A stretch of 64,000 bases of DNA from Prosopocoilus inquinatus (lineage: Eukaryota > Arthropoda > Insecta > Coleoptera > Lucanidae). The position numbers were made by a program, and so were the translations under genes. Below are positions 12,536 through 24,292 of this stretch, in pieces; the stretch's first letter is position 1; each line of letters opens with the position of its first letter. The notes beneath the pieces were generated by a model that saw nothing but the letters and a program-made list of their open reading frames with translations, did not search any database and was not told the DNA's origin. The DNA lies in the NCBI GenBank assembly GCA_036172665.1, contig CM069872.1:38612101-38676100 (forward strand), written 5' to 3'.

Positions 12536-12806
12536 GACAGGCGAAAACCAGACTGAAATATTGGTACTAAATTAAATTTATTTAAGTAAGTGGTTTTTAA
12601 AACTGTGACCGAACAGAATTATAATCGGAAAAGCACTCAACGTTTCACTATCTATTGACTAATGAAGCTAACAATCGACAGTGAAATGTTGAGTGCTTTT
12701 CCAATTAGAATTCTGTTCGGTCACACTTTTAAAAACCATTTACTTAAATAAATTTTATTTAGTATCAATATTTCAGTCTGGTTTCCGCCCTGACTTTAGT
12801 TGTGCT
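12536..12806. repeat. palindrome joined to the non-LTR RT
   Basis: Arms of about 125 bp (12536-12660 and 12680-12806) are inverted copies separated by about 20 bp. The left arm has GGAAAAGCACTCAACGTTTC and the right arm has GTTGAGTGCTTTTCC. The right arm runs into the coding sequence of the RT (FQSGFRP), so the left arm carries the same RT segment inverted. Confidence 0.75.
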
Positions 12807-13990
12807 ATTGCCATTAATATTTGGCAATGTTTTAAGGTAATTGATAACAACAAAGTTATTATCTTAGTGTTATTAGGCTTTTCTAAAGCATTCGAAACTA
12901 TCAATTACAAATTACTATCATTATTTGTTTTATATTACATTGATTTTATTAATAATAATGCTATATTATTTTTTAAGAATCATTTGCATGGAAGAAGACA
13001 AAGAGTTATGCTCGACAACAATGTTTCTGAGGCGCTATCCATTCGTTCTGGTGTAGCACAAGGCAGTATTCTTGGGCCTTTACTTTTTTGTATTTATACG
13101 AGCTTTATGTTTAAAACTGTCCAGTTCTGCAAATGCCAAAGATACGTATACGCCGATGATACTCAATGGTATCACTGTTTTGATCAACCAAATATTGTTA
13201 ATGGCGTTGCAGAAGTTCATTCGGATTTACAAAAACTACAAAGGGCTGCTTCGGAACACTGTTTTCCAATCAATCCCGACAAATGCATAAATTACATTAA
13301 TATTGAAATAAATAACTCTTCATTAGAATTGGTAGACTGTGCAAAAAATCTTGGCCTTTACTGTGACCTGGATTTAAGATTCCATCTTAGTAAATTGCTT
13401 CGAAAAGCGTATGACTTAAGTTATTGTGTGGCAACAAAGATTTCTAATGGAAAATTCACACAAAACACTTTGTATTATCCCAATTTAACTATTGTGATGT
13501 AATTTATACACTCCATTCACATTAGAAAAATTCAACGAGTACAGAATTCGTGTTTACGTTTTATTTATGGACTCAAGGGCAAGGACCATATCTCACACTG
13601 TTTCGATAAAGCTCCCTGGTTAAATATGACTAAGGCTACGTTGTATAAAAGTTAAGCCAGGTTTAACTTGAAGGTTAACTTAGAATGTGAGACACAATAT
13701 GCCATACGTCATGATATGTCACAATCTAACTTAGGCTTAAATTTAATCCTGCTTTAAAACTTTTATACAACGCAGCCAAAGAGAGGTGAACTTTATTCTG
13801 CAGTATTTTTTTAATAAAATTATCTATAACAGGACACCGCAGTATCTCTACGAAAGGCTTACCAACTCCTCCTTCACACCTCCTTCCAAATATCATTTTC
13901 TTACAACTTTCCTAGGTTCTATAATAAGATTCTTAATTCATTAAAATCATGTTCGATTTCTTCTTTCAGACGACAGTTTCGTCAAGTTTA
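12771..13990 (+). pseudogene. non-LTR (Jockey/CR1-like) reverse transcriptase, broken
   Basis: The frame beginning QSGFRPDFSC shows the ordered non-LTR RT blocks. These are a SKAFETINYKLL motif (usual form DFSKAFDTINH), SGVAQGSILGPLL at about 13050-13085, and the catalytic YADD at 13149-13160. The endonuclease and the N-terminal half of the RT are missing, cut at the palindrome. The main frame stops at 13502. RT-like coding text continues in other frames (RTPQYLYERL near 13830) on both sides of a MITE inserted at 13634. This is a dead 5'-truncated copy that cannot act on its own. Confidence 0.88.
13634..13777. mobile_element. 144-bp MITE inserted in the RT relic
   Basis: The ends GGCTACGTTGTATAAAAGTT and AACTTTTATACAACGCAGCC are inverted with one mismatch. 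The second layer (AAGCCAGG / CCTGCTTTA) also pairs roughly. RT coding text lies on both sides, so insertion came after the retroelement arrived. Confidence 0.75.
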
Positions 13991-15129
13991 GCCTATAAGT
14001 GATAAGCAATGTGTTTCGTTTCAAACTTTCAAAATTCAGATTGAGCTTGAGTGTTTTAAATTACAGCTACGCTTGTAATAATTATTTTCCTCCTTTCTTG
14101 CCACTTGTAATTTGATTTCATTTGAACATAATTATATTCAAATTGCGAGCAGTTTTAACAAAAAAAAAACAATTTAACCCAAAATTAGCACTTAGACCAG
14201 TTAGAAGTTACTCTTCAATTAATGTAAATATAAAAGGGGTAATAGTTACGTAGAATAAAATAATTAAAAATAAACTCTCTTAAAAACAGGTTTCCGTTTT
14301 TTAACTTTAATTTTAAAATTTTAAGAACCTGCAAACATTTTCATAAAACAAAGATATTGTGAATGAAAACGTGGTAAGGTATCAAATTCATAATACCGCC
14401 AATTCCTAGCTGACATGATTGACATTTTGTTAAAGTAAAAAGATAAATATCCTAACTTTTTCAGTTATTAATGGGAGTTTATTATTTTTGTATTATTTAT
14501 TACGTTTTAGGGCAAGCAGAAAAATGAAAAATAAAACGTTTTTCCTGTAGTAAACCCGATCTGCGGACACGGCGTGTAAAGCAGTATTATATTGAAGCAT
14601 GCATACATACAAACACGTGTAGATAATTGTTGGAAAGGCTGCAAGAGTACCCGTCGTAAATAATTTTAGGTCGGTCGGGTTAATATAGTCGACCGGTAAA
14701 GTAATGGACAGGGGTTGTGAAGACCTGGGCGTCTTTAAAGTCCATGAGTGTAGATCGAAGCATACCTTTACGTCTTCACAAAAGAGTCATTTCGAAATTT
14801 TATATGGATTTTGTTAAAAACAGGGCCGGCAGAAGGCAGGAGGGTAAGTAAGGTATGAGGGCGCCAGTACAAGAGCGGTGCTAAAACGATGTAAAAGTAA
14901 AAATTCATTTTCGTTATATTATGAATAATTAATTAATGTGACTTGATTTATTATTTCTACAAAATAAGGAAATATAAATGCATACAGCGTGTCCCCAGAT
15001 AGACTCAAAAAGAGGATTTTTTTTATTTCCAACTTTAGAGAAAAGCAGAAACTTTAATAAGATAAATAATTTTTTTCTGAAGTTGAAAATGAAGTTTTCC
15101 TTCTTGTATATTAAAATAATGCTAATTTA
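13991..15129. other. no gene seen
   Basis: AT-rich sequence with no recognised coding region or repeat beyond short A/T runs. Confidence 0.4.
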
Positions 15130-15790
15130 CGGATTTTAATGCCATCTATCGTCTGAAAATGGAGATCTTTTTACTACTTTCTTAAAATAATTCACCTTTT
15201 TCAGACAATAAATGGCACTAGAAATCTGTTGACTGGCGACTAACCTCTTCCGCAAATATCGAATGACTTTACTCTTATTCTTCTTGTTTCTTTTGTCTAA
15301 GACAAATCTAAGTGCAAAAAGATTTCGATTTTTTCGGAAGAGGTTAGATTCACAAATTGTTGATGCCACCTATGGTCCGAAAATGTGGTTTATAAACTTT
15401 CTTTTCTATGTTAAGTAGGAAAAGTTGAGACAAAAGAAGTAGAAAAATGTTCAATTCTTCCAGAAGAAGTTTGACGGTAATATACAAACTATTAATAACG
15501 TTAATTCAAAATTGTAAGTCTTTTATAGTCTGTTTTTTCTCTCTCCTTTTTAAGTAAGAAAAATTAGAAGAAAAGTTGTTCGATTCTTCTGGAAGAATGG
15601 GTTAGACGCAAAAGTTGCTAGGTTACTGGCTGTCAACGCCATCTATTGTCTAAAAATGGAGAGAAATTAATCGCTAGCTTCTATTCTTTGAAGTGGAAAG
15701 AATTAGAACAAAAAAGTGTCCAATTCACAAGCAAGTAAGGATTTTTAATTCCCTCGATTTCGCATAATGTTAACACCATCTAGTAACGGA
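15130..15790. repeat. diverged local repeat with GCCATCTAT-YGTC cores
   Basis: Blocks like GCCATCTATCGTCTGAAAAT recur at about 15140, 15363 and 15639, each followed by a run with TAAGTAGGAAAAGTTGAGAC-like or AAGAATTAGAACAAAA-like text. A TTCTTCCAGAAGAA-like block lies near 15456 and 15586. This appears to be an old three-copy tandem or compound repeat without a gene. Confidence 0.5.
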
Positions 15791-16548
15791 TTTTTTATTC
15801 CTTCTTATAAGTAGTATTCGTATATCTTTGGTAGGTTTTCTCTTGTTTTTTGTCGAATTTTTGTTTGAGATTTTCAAGTATGTACTACTTAAATGATACT
15901 CGTCCATGCGAACCACACCCTTAAGAGCATTCAGCGTAAGGGCTACGAAACTGTCAAATGGTATCATTTAAGGTGAGCATCGTTGTACCTCATCAGAAGA
16001 GTTATCAATGATCAATCTGAATATACCATTTTGAAGAAAACAATAACAGGAAATTGTTTCCGTCTACTAATTTTGTACTTGATGTTCCAGTTTATATAAC
16101 TTCAGTGTTTCGTACACGAATCAGAGGTATCATCAAGAATATTGCTATTTCCATACAAGTTCAATTAGTCGAGAGAGATTATTTTCGTTATTCAAAAAAA
16201 ATTATTTACTTTCATCAACATAAAAATCTGCTGATAAAATGGTCAGTAATCGATAAAGGGAAATTTATTCGTTAGCTTGGACAAAAGGTAAAAAAAAAGG
16301 ACGTGTTAAAAATAATGTCCACCTTTATGAATCACATACTATCAACTACTCCGACACTAAAGTGACATACAAAAATGTGTAGATTCTTGATTTATATATA
16401 TTTTTTTAAAAAATTTCCGTAGCAATAATTTAAACTAAGATTGCTTTTTTTAAACAAGATTTGGAAAAAAATGGCTATTTTCAAATTTAAAAGCATATCT
16501 GCCAACCATGGAAGGTACAATATTTTTCTACAATTGATTTCATCTCTG
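15791..16548. other. no gene seen
   Basis: Short frames only (16054-16275 +, 15770-15967 -), no recognised motif. Confidence 0.35.
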
Positions 16549-16760
16549 TACACAGAGAAAAATGAGTAGTAAAAAGTAACACAATTGTAGTCAGAATGAA
16601 AACAGGAACAAATTGTAGCAAATATTCGCACAATTGTGGAACAAAACGCTATTCTTATAGCAATATTTATTACAATTGTGCTAATATTTGTTACAATTTG
16701 TTTCTGTCTGCATTCTGACTACAATTGCCTTACTTTTTACTATTCGTTCTTCTCTGTGTA
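16549..16760. mobile_element. 212-bp foldback MITE
   Basis: TACACAGAG at the left and CTCTGTGTA at the right begin inverted arms of nearly half the element each. Inner blocks AGTAAAAAGTAACACAATTG and CAATTGCCTTACTTTTTACT pair with few mismatches. A transcript would fold into an almost continuous hairpin. No clear target duplication. Confidence 0.75.
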
Positions 16761-17224
16761 GGGGCCATTAAGGTCAATTTATAGAATCCACACCGTTTTT
16801 GAAACAGTTTTATAAATTCACGTGGATTTCTTTCCCTTTTTTTGGAATAAGGGAGCGCCTATTATTGTTTTGCGTTATAGTTTTGCATAAGGGCGTTGAC
16901 TACCCTTTCTCTGGCCCTGGTTATAAGTAGAAATTATGAGTGATCCAAAATGATGTAAAAGTATGTGATATTTCTTTGAATGCTGAAGTTTCAACGGAAC
17001 AGCTCCCAGACTTACTGCATTTTCCCAACTGGTCTTTCGGTTATTAATTTTTTTAGGAGGTACCTAACATTCACCAAGAGAAATTGTTATATGGGACAAT
17101 CCGGTGATAAATATTCCGCTCGCCATGATGTGGTTATTCAAAATAAAGATTCAAACGCGTGGGATAATAAAACTTCCTATAAGTAATATTTCTGTTTGGA
17201 CTTTCACTGGGCGTTTTAGAAAGA
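16761..17224. other. no gene seen
   Basis: AT-rich spacer between the MITE and the GC-richer block at 17.3 kb. Nothing recognised. Confidence 0.35.
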
Positions 17225-17541
17225 GTGCTGTTTAGAATTTTATTTAAAACGCACACCTTTACCGCAACGAAATTGTCTTGCCACTCGCGTTATTATTATT
17301 CCTTCTGTTTCTATTACGACAGACCACGTGAAGACGGCGTGCTCGCTTTGCCGGTTCTTCCTTCCAGATGTCCTCGTGAACTGGCGCTGGTTCATTTTGG
17401 TCCCTATGTGTTTGTGCATAGCAGCCAGCGACCGCGCGCCCGGATTTCGGTTTCGATTTTGACGATTTTGGTCCCTTCGTCTTTTCCCTTTTTGTTTTTA
17501 AAACGTGGTGATAGATTATGGACCGTTTGCGAATACACGGT
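17225..17541 (+). promoter_or_regulatory. GC-richer block with ATG and strong splice donor: possible promoter/first exon
   Basis: This stretch is much richer in G, C and CpG than its surroundings (for example GCGACCGCGCGCCCGG near 17430). It contains an ATG at 17518, then 22 nt of open frame (MDRLRIH) and a consensus donor CACG|GTGAGTAAAG with GT at 17540. This is what a 5' exon of a gene with a long first intron looks like. No partner exon can be assigned with confidence; a candidate is at 21796. The product is not recognised, and the 123-codon frame through the block is probably chance. Confidence 0.35.
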
Positions 17542-17812
17542 GAGTAAAGATTTGTTGCTTGTTTTTCCGGCGGCGCTGCGCAATTCCCGTAAGTAGCGCG
17601 GTGTTGTTGCTATTTTTAAATTTGTTTACATTTTAGATGAGTGTTGTTGCGGTCGCTGCTTATGTCGCGTTCGAGCGCTTTAACAATTTGGGAATTAACA
17701 GCGTGTTTCTGGCTAACTCTTTCCAAAGTTGGAGACTTTAATTAGCAGTGAGGGCAAACAAACTGAAAAAAAAAACAAAATTAGAAGATCCAAGTCATTG
17801 AAACCATTTGGG

Positions 17813-17864
17813 TATAAGAAGTCCAGAGGCTTGTCTGTACAGAGAAGTCTCTGGACTTCTTGTA
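17813..17864 (+). other. 20-bp hairpin, 12-nt loop (possible small-RNA precursor)
   Basis: The arm 17813-17832 (TATAAGAAGTCCAGAGGCTT) pairs with 17845-17864 (AAGTCTCTGGACTTCTTGTA). All 20 positions pair, two as G-U wobbles, around a 12-nt loop. The stem is short for a canonical microRNA precursor (usually longer with bulges), so the function is unknown. Confidence 0.5.
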
Positions 17865-17869
17865 AAATA

Positions 17870-20800
17870 AATTAGATACACCAAGTACCAACAAAATTAG
17901 TTGACATTTATTACGAAAAAGATCCTTACATTTAAATTTAATCCCACAATGTAGCTGAAGACTTTTCTACTTTCTCCCAATCCTACTGAATTTAATACGT
18001 TTTAAGTCATCTCTGCCTGAGAGAATGTCGTCACGATTTCAAATCATAATTTATTTTCATAAATTGGCGTTTAAAACAACAAACCTATTCTTTAACTTCA
18101 ACCTAATTAATAAACAGGTAAATCTAAAAACCTTCTAAAATAAAATCATGCATTAGAATACATCCATAGCTAATAGACCCTGTACCAAACTACAATTCAG
18201 CTTTTACTCAAGCTAATCCTCTCCAGTTCATTCCGAAATTTGAGAATGTGATCACGAGTTTAAACTAATTTCTTTGAAAAAAAAAAATAGTTTTCACTAA
18301 AACAGGTATGTGTATTCATTAACAAAAACCTAACAGAGAGAGAAATTTTAAGAATTATCTTCAAGTTTAAAATCATGAAGATGAAATACATTAGGAAAAC
18401 TCATAGTTAAGAGACTCTTCTAACTTTGGAATAGTGGGTAACCAACCAAATTGTCACTGGCGTGGTCAGAATTTTAAACAACATCAGAGAGATAAATTTT
18501 AGGAATTATCCTCAGGTATAAAATCATGAGGTTACATTAGGAAACACTCTTAGCTAATAGACTCTCCTAAATTTGACACAGTACATACCATACAAATTTG
18601 CCACTGAACTAAAAAAAATATCTATTAGCTGACCACAACTAACTAATAGATAAATAAATTCTGGTTTGCCGGAAACTGTTCTGTAACGTGAAATCATAAA
18701 AATGATGCATATCAGGAATTTAATCTCGCAATTTAGCTAATAGACTTTCCTGCTTTTTTGTTTTTACTCGAGTTAATTCGTTTCAAGTAACAACACTACT
18801 CCTAACTAATAAAAATAAATATATATACTATAATGTGAAATCATAAAAATGTAGGGATATCAGGAGTTTAATCTCACAATTTAACTAATAGACTCTCCTA
18901 TTTTCTCGTTTTCACTCGAGTTAATTCGTTTCAAGTCATATCTAAATTTGAGAATGCCGTAACGATTTTAAACTAATTTCTTTCAAAGATTCAATTAGCT
19001 TTTATAAAAACAGGTCAGTCCGTTAAGAAAAACCTAACTAACAGAGAAATAAATTCTAAGAATGATTATTCAAAAATAAAATCTTAAAAATAAAACATTT
19101 GTAGCTAATACTTTTCTTCTAAATTTTAAATAGTACCTACCCAAGTTCATTCGATCCAAAACACCACTGTGTGTGGACGGGATTTAAAGTTGAATCAAAG
19201 TTGATTTTGATAAAAATATCTTTTAGCTGACCATTATTAACTAATAAATAAATAAATTTTCATATTGTCGAAAATTGTTCTTTAAATGTAAAATAGTGAA
19301 AATGAGGTATGTTTGGAATTTAATCTTGCAATTTAGCTAATTTATTTTATTTTAGCATCTGCTTGATCTGCTTGAGTTAAGTCTCTTTAAATTCCCGCTG
19401 GGTGTGAGTTAAACGTCGAGTTTCTTTTATCTTCTTTTTATAAATAATCAATCTCAATCTAAATAATAGTCTGGACACATAATGTAGTTTTATCGTTAAG
19501 ATGAGATACCTTGATACTCTAGGAAACGTTCAAAGCTAATAAACTCTTCTAAATACATACATTTCAATAATAACCAAGGTGATCCGAACCGCACTATCAC
19601 TGTGTGGCTTGAATTTTAAATTGAAATCGAATTAGTTTTGAGAAAAATAACAAGTCTATTGGTTAACAATCACAACTAACTAATAGACAAATAAATTCTG
19701 ATATTGCCGGACCCTGTTCTGTAAATGTAAACTCGTGAAAATTGGGTGTATTAAAAATTTAGTCTAGTTTAGTTAGTTTAGTCTAGTTTTTAAAAATTTA
19801 GTTAGCTAATAAACTTTTCCATATTTTCACGTTTGCTCGAGTTGAATCGAAATAAACCAGCGACGGGTGACTAAATTATTTGAAACTAAACTCTTTCTGC
19901 AAATGATTAATCACGACCTAATTAATAACTTGAAAATGCAATCTAATTTTATCGGAAACCATTGCAAATTGTTTGTTAAACTTAACTGTGGAAGGAAAGT
20001 GATTTCATTTTAGCTAATAGACTTCTGTATTAACTTTTTAATTTAATGTCAGTTTAACACTCTTAGAAACTTTTCTTCGGTTTTTGAACTTCCGCTCTAA
20101 TAATAGATGTCCAGGAAGACAATGTTGAATTTTTAGGTCGATTGTTCTTGTAACTCTAGCTAATAGAGAGATATAGTTTATCTTGAAATTAAAAATAATT
20201 GTCAAAAATGCGCATAAATGTCGTTAAACACTGTCAGAGATTTTCTTCACTTTTTAAATAAATCTTTTAAATTTAATTTTACTTTAGCTAATAGACTCAG
20301 CTTAATGCCAATTTAACACTTTCGGAGACTTTCTCCTCTCTTTGAACTTACACTTCCGGCCGAAACAGGAAGACAGTGTTGATTTTTTAGGAAGACGATC
20401 ATTCTTCTAGCTCTAGCTAATAGACGTTTTAAGTTGATATTGAAAATAAAGAGATTTTTTCCTTGCTTTTTTATAACTTCACTTTAGCTAATAGAGTTAC
20501 TTTAACACTTATAGAGACTTCTCACATATTTTTTAAACTTTCACTTTAGCTAGGCGATAGTGTTGAGTTCTTAGGACGTTAATTTTCCCACCTCCAGATA
20601 ATAGACTTCTGTATTTTATGTAAAAATTGAAAATAATTTGTCTTAAACATACATGAATATCGTTAAAGATTTTTGCTTTTACAGGACAATCATTCTTCTA
20701 TCTAATAGACTTCTGAGCATTGTGTTCAAACTCAATGAGTTAATAATGCGCGGTAATGTTGTTAAACATTCTTCTCAGATTTCTATTATTTTTTTTTTGA

Positions 20801-20975
20801 TAGTTCAGCATTAGTTAATTCGTTTATTCTTCTAACTAATAGACTTTTGTATTTTATATTCAAACTAAAACGGGTTTAATGCGTCGTTAATGCGTTTATT
20901 TTTTAATTTATGCTCATAAATCGGAAATTTTAACTTAATCACGCAATTTACCTATTAGACTGTTCTGTTGTCTGT
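17870..20975. repeat. degenerate higher-order array around a CTAATAGAC core
   Basis: About twenty positions carry TAGCTAATAGAC or close variants. Examples lie near 18168, 18548, 18737, 18883, 20013, 20287, 20415, 20595, 20698 and 20840. They are spaced about 70-270 bp apart. Larger diverged modules recur. ACTCGAGTTAATTCGTTTC lies near 18775 and 18914. GAGAATG-followed-by-ACGA-TTTAAAC lies near 18243 and 18951. TTAACAC-to-AGACAGTGTTGA-type blocks lie near 20053, 20308 and 20496. No long frame exists. The core is better kept than its flanks. Confidence 0.7.
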
Positions 20976-21790
20976 AGGGAACAGTGCTACTTTATTTTGA
21001 GACAACTGCACAGACGTCGTCGTCCAATTTTATAACTTTTTTTGTTCAATTTCTGTTAGAATAAAAATAGCTAAGCAATGGCGCTTATTCTACTTAATTT
21101 CTTTTTGGTTTATTATAAACTTTGGCTGTCAGATTGGAAATCTCTAAGGTGCCGTTTGATTTAATTGAAAACATTTAGCTCTTTTAGCTATTGGATTTAA
21201 GTAATTTTAATTTGCAAATTTAAAACACTGTTAATCATTTACGTTTAACAATTTGAAAGACTTAACTTGTAGACGATTTTTGTACGCGTAAGATTTGGTA
21301 GCAGTTAGTAGCAGCTGTCTAAATCCGGCAGAGTAAGTATCAAAGCATTTTGCAAACATGAACCCAGAAGGTTAAATCTAATTCAAACAACAGTTGCAAA
21401 ACTCTTGACGATATTGTATTTATGTTAATTTCTCAGAAGGGTATTACGTGAGATCAAAGTTAAGTTCATTAGGAGACTAATATTGTTGATAATCCGTTGG
21501 ACTTGAAGGTCAATAAAAAATAAAGAATTGAAGTTTTAAGTAATTTTTTTTGCGAACGAACCAAAACGTTCTAATCTAAATCTAATCTGCAAGCTGGATT
21601 TGAAAATTTTTATTTACACAAAAAATTATTTAGTTTCTTTAGTAGACCAATAAAGAATTTGAACCACGTTCTGTAGATTAAAATCTGAAGCTGAAAGGCA
21701 GGTAGCTAGACTTTCTCCGATGCTGCTGTGATTAGTAATTACTAATTCCTGTCCAAGTTAATAATAAACTGCAATTTGCATCTTAATTGG
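20976..21790. other. no gene seen
   Basis: AT-rich sequence after the CTAATAGAC array. No motif or frame recognised. Confidence 0.35.
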
Positions 21791-21795
21791 TGCAG

Positions 21796-21987
21796 TCTCG
21801 GTCAGACAAATAGACCAAGTGCACTGCTTCGAAGTCCTCCAAGCACACTCGTCGTTAGTTACACGTTTTGTGGAAGATTACGTTGATAAGATCCGTGACT
21901 CACGTGTACTATTTAACGCGACGAAATCGCGAGACATCATCAGTTTCAGATTGAAGTTCGTGGACGATAATAGTTTCTTGATATCAG
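21796..21987 (+). CDS. possible internal exon, product unknown
   Basis: An open stretch is bounded by an acceptor-like TGCAG ending at 21795 and a donor ATCAG|GTTTGT with GT at 21988. The reading that passes through EVLQAHSSLV and VEDYVDKIRDSRVLFNA is open throughout. It has less A/T-biased codon use than the neighbourhood. I do not recognise the protein. It could be an exon of the gene suggested at 17.5 kb, a fragment of an old element, or chance. Downstream frames at 22103-22520 are no better. Confidence 0.25.
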
Positions 21988-21989
21988 GT

Positions 21990-22960
21990 TTGTTTTGGTA
22001 AGTTGACATGTATTACGTACTTTGTTGTCACTATTATTTAGGAAAAAAAGTCATTCCGGTAAAGACAATTTTAATAATTCTTAATTTTTTATTTTTTACT
22101 TTTTGTTTCTTGTGTTTTGTTTTGTTTGTTTTGCGAAATTAAGGAGACAAATGTTGAGAAAGGAGTTATTGAAAAAACTACACTCTTGTTTTCGATCGCT
22201 TGGGGCTCTTCAAACTTTATTCGTGTTCGATTTGCGAACTTTCGGAGAATTTTATTTCCTTTACATAAGGGCTTGTTTAATTTTGGTTACTGAAGTGTAA
22301 AGTTGCGCACTTGAAGAAGAAAAAGTGTATTAAAGGAAGTGGTGCTAAATCTAAACGTTGTTTTGGTCTAGCTGGAATTTCTACGTCACTTGTTTATCAA
22401 TTAATTGCTTCTGCAAATACATTGCTTTGCAAATGTGTGCTAAACGTACTTAATTACTTGCTAATTTTTGACGACTTCATACATTTGGCCAATTTGGAAG
22501 ACATCGATAGTTTTTTTTGAATAAAACGATAAAGTTAAATTTAATTAAAGGATAAAGGGAATGGAATCGAAATTAAATGTCTTTGTCATCGAGTTTTGGA
22601 AACACCAAATCCTGCGTCATATTTCCTGCGGAAAAGTGTATATGAAAATGATTAGTTTCTTGAGATCGTTTTCCCATTTTCTACTTCCCATCACTTAGGT
22701 TTATACCTTACTTTAATTTATAGATTTTTACGTACGGAGAATTCGTAACTCCAAGCCTTCCTTCTAAAAAATACTTCAAATAATGAGGAGTAAAGTTGCC
22801 CTTTTTCTGGTTTATTAAAATCTGTTAGGAATATACACTGCAGGCAGAAAATATAAGACCTAGGTGGTCGTATTTGCATTGTATAATATGAACTACTAAG
22901 GGCTTAAAATAAAAATTAAAAAAATTCTTGAAGTTAAATGTTAAGTAAGGTATTGCAGGT
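21990..22960. other. no recognisable gene
   Basis: Two short plus frames (22103-22300, 22311-22520) have no motif. The rest is AT-rich. Confidence 0.35.
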
Positions 22961-22963
22961 TAA

Positions 22964-22985
22964 CAGTGGCGTATCTAGAAATCAA
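22964..22985 (+). repeat. hAT-type terminal sequence, orphan
   Basis: CAGTGGCGTATCTAGAAA resembles the outer end of hAT elements. I could not find an inverted partner within the next 2.5 kb, so the element is truncated or the match is chance. Confidence 0.3.
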
Positions 22986-23220
22986 GTCGCTGGGTCGCAA
23001 AATGTTTAGTACATGTGACAGACTTGATAGGGCTGTCAAAATTGGAGGTTAAGAAAGTGCCCTATAATTAACACTAAGCGGAGTATACTTGAATTACACC
23101 ATTACTAAGTTTGAATTTATTTAGCTGTATTTTCTTACATTATTTGTCTCCGACAATTTTTTTCTTTTCTCCTCTACTCTCAAAATGACTTTTCATTGAA
23201 GGATTCCACATCACATTCAG

Positions 23221-23390
23221 CTACACTCTGTTTTTTATTTCGGAACAGTACTTTAAAATTTTGGCGCTAAAAACGAGCATTGTCATTGGCCAAAAGAGCT
23301 TTGTCACTGGTTAAATCTGTCCAGCGACTAATGACAAAGCTTGTTTTTTGTGCTAAAATTTCAAAGTCTTCCGAAATAAAACGTAGAGTA
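23221..23390. mobile_element. ~170-bp palindromic MITE; related copy at 25354-25465
   Basis: CTCTGTTTTTTATTTCGG at the left pairs with CCGAAATAAAACGTAGAG at the right. Inner blocks TTGTCATTGGC and ACTAATGACAA also pair. A shorter relative starts CTCTGTTTTTTATTTCGGAG at about 25358. Confidence 0.65.
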
Positions 23391-23790
23391 TAGATGGACC
23401 TTGTTATTTTGAAATTCACCGAAAACCATCAGGAGAGACACAACACAACAATATAAAAATTAATAAATTCACAGAAATAAAATAGTTGGTAAAGGTAAAA
23501 CTTGTAGTATATGAAGTTAAATGGAAATAAAAAAAGGAAGAAAAGCAAAAAACGCAGAGAAGTTAAAAAGAGATATCTTAAAGGATAAATAAGATTTGTG
23601 TTTTACAGGTAATTAAATTAAAACGTATCTAAAAGTTTTAAAATCATGCAAATGCGTTATGTGCCCGGAGTCAATTGAAGCAAATGAGTTACTGATAATC
23701 GAACTGCCTCTATCATTTAATACCGTCCCTTATTTTTTGGTGGCATCTGTGGAATCTGGAGAAAATACTTCAAAACTTTGATTTTATATT

Positions 23791-24292
23791 TTAGAAAAAT
23801 TTTGTGCAAATCGTTTTTGATTGCAGTGAGAACCTCGAGCAGCCTCTGGACACCTGTTTCAGCCCTGCTTGGGGCTTCTTCAGCAGAAACGTAGCTCGAC
23901 ATTCCCACTGCAGACCAAAAACGACTTGCCCAATTTATTCGCAAATGCGATGTAAGAATGATGAACATATAAAATAGCGACATCTTACTATCGCTTTTTG
24001 ACCTAACATTGCAGTAGGATAGACAAATTGAAGCGGGATTTGCTCCTAATGAGTCCCCTATGCAAGGCGGCCATGCTTGCTGAAACAGCTGTCCAGAGGC
24101 TGCTCGAGGTTCTCACTGCAATCAAAAACGATTTGCACAAAATTTTTCTAAAATCTTTCATTATGCTTTGACAGCAAGCATGGCCGCCTTGCATGGGGGA
24201 CTCATTAGGAGCAAATCCCGCTTCAATTTGTCTATCCTACTGCAATGTTAGGTCAAAAAGCGATAGTAAGATGTCGCTATTTTATATGTTTT
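23791..24292. repeat. interdigitated inverted repeat (A ... B' A' B)
   Basis: Block A (about 23791-23867, TTTGTGCAAATCGTTTTTGA through GAGCAGCCTCTGGACA) reappears inverted at about 24083-24155. Block B' (about 23965-24083, ending GGCGGCCATGCTTGCTG) reappears inverted at about 24173-24292. The two inverted pairs overlap rather than nest. Frames at 23717-23983 and 24003-24194 (-) are by-products. Confidence 0.75.

Noticed and set aside
24003..24194. Minus ORF of 63 codons
   Set aside because: Lies wholly within the interdigitated inverted repeat; the same text occurs inverted alongside.
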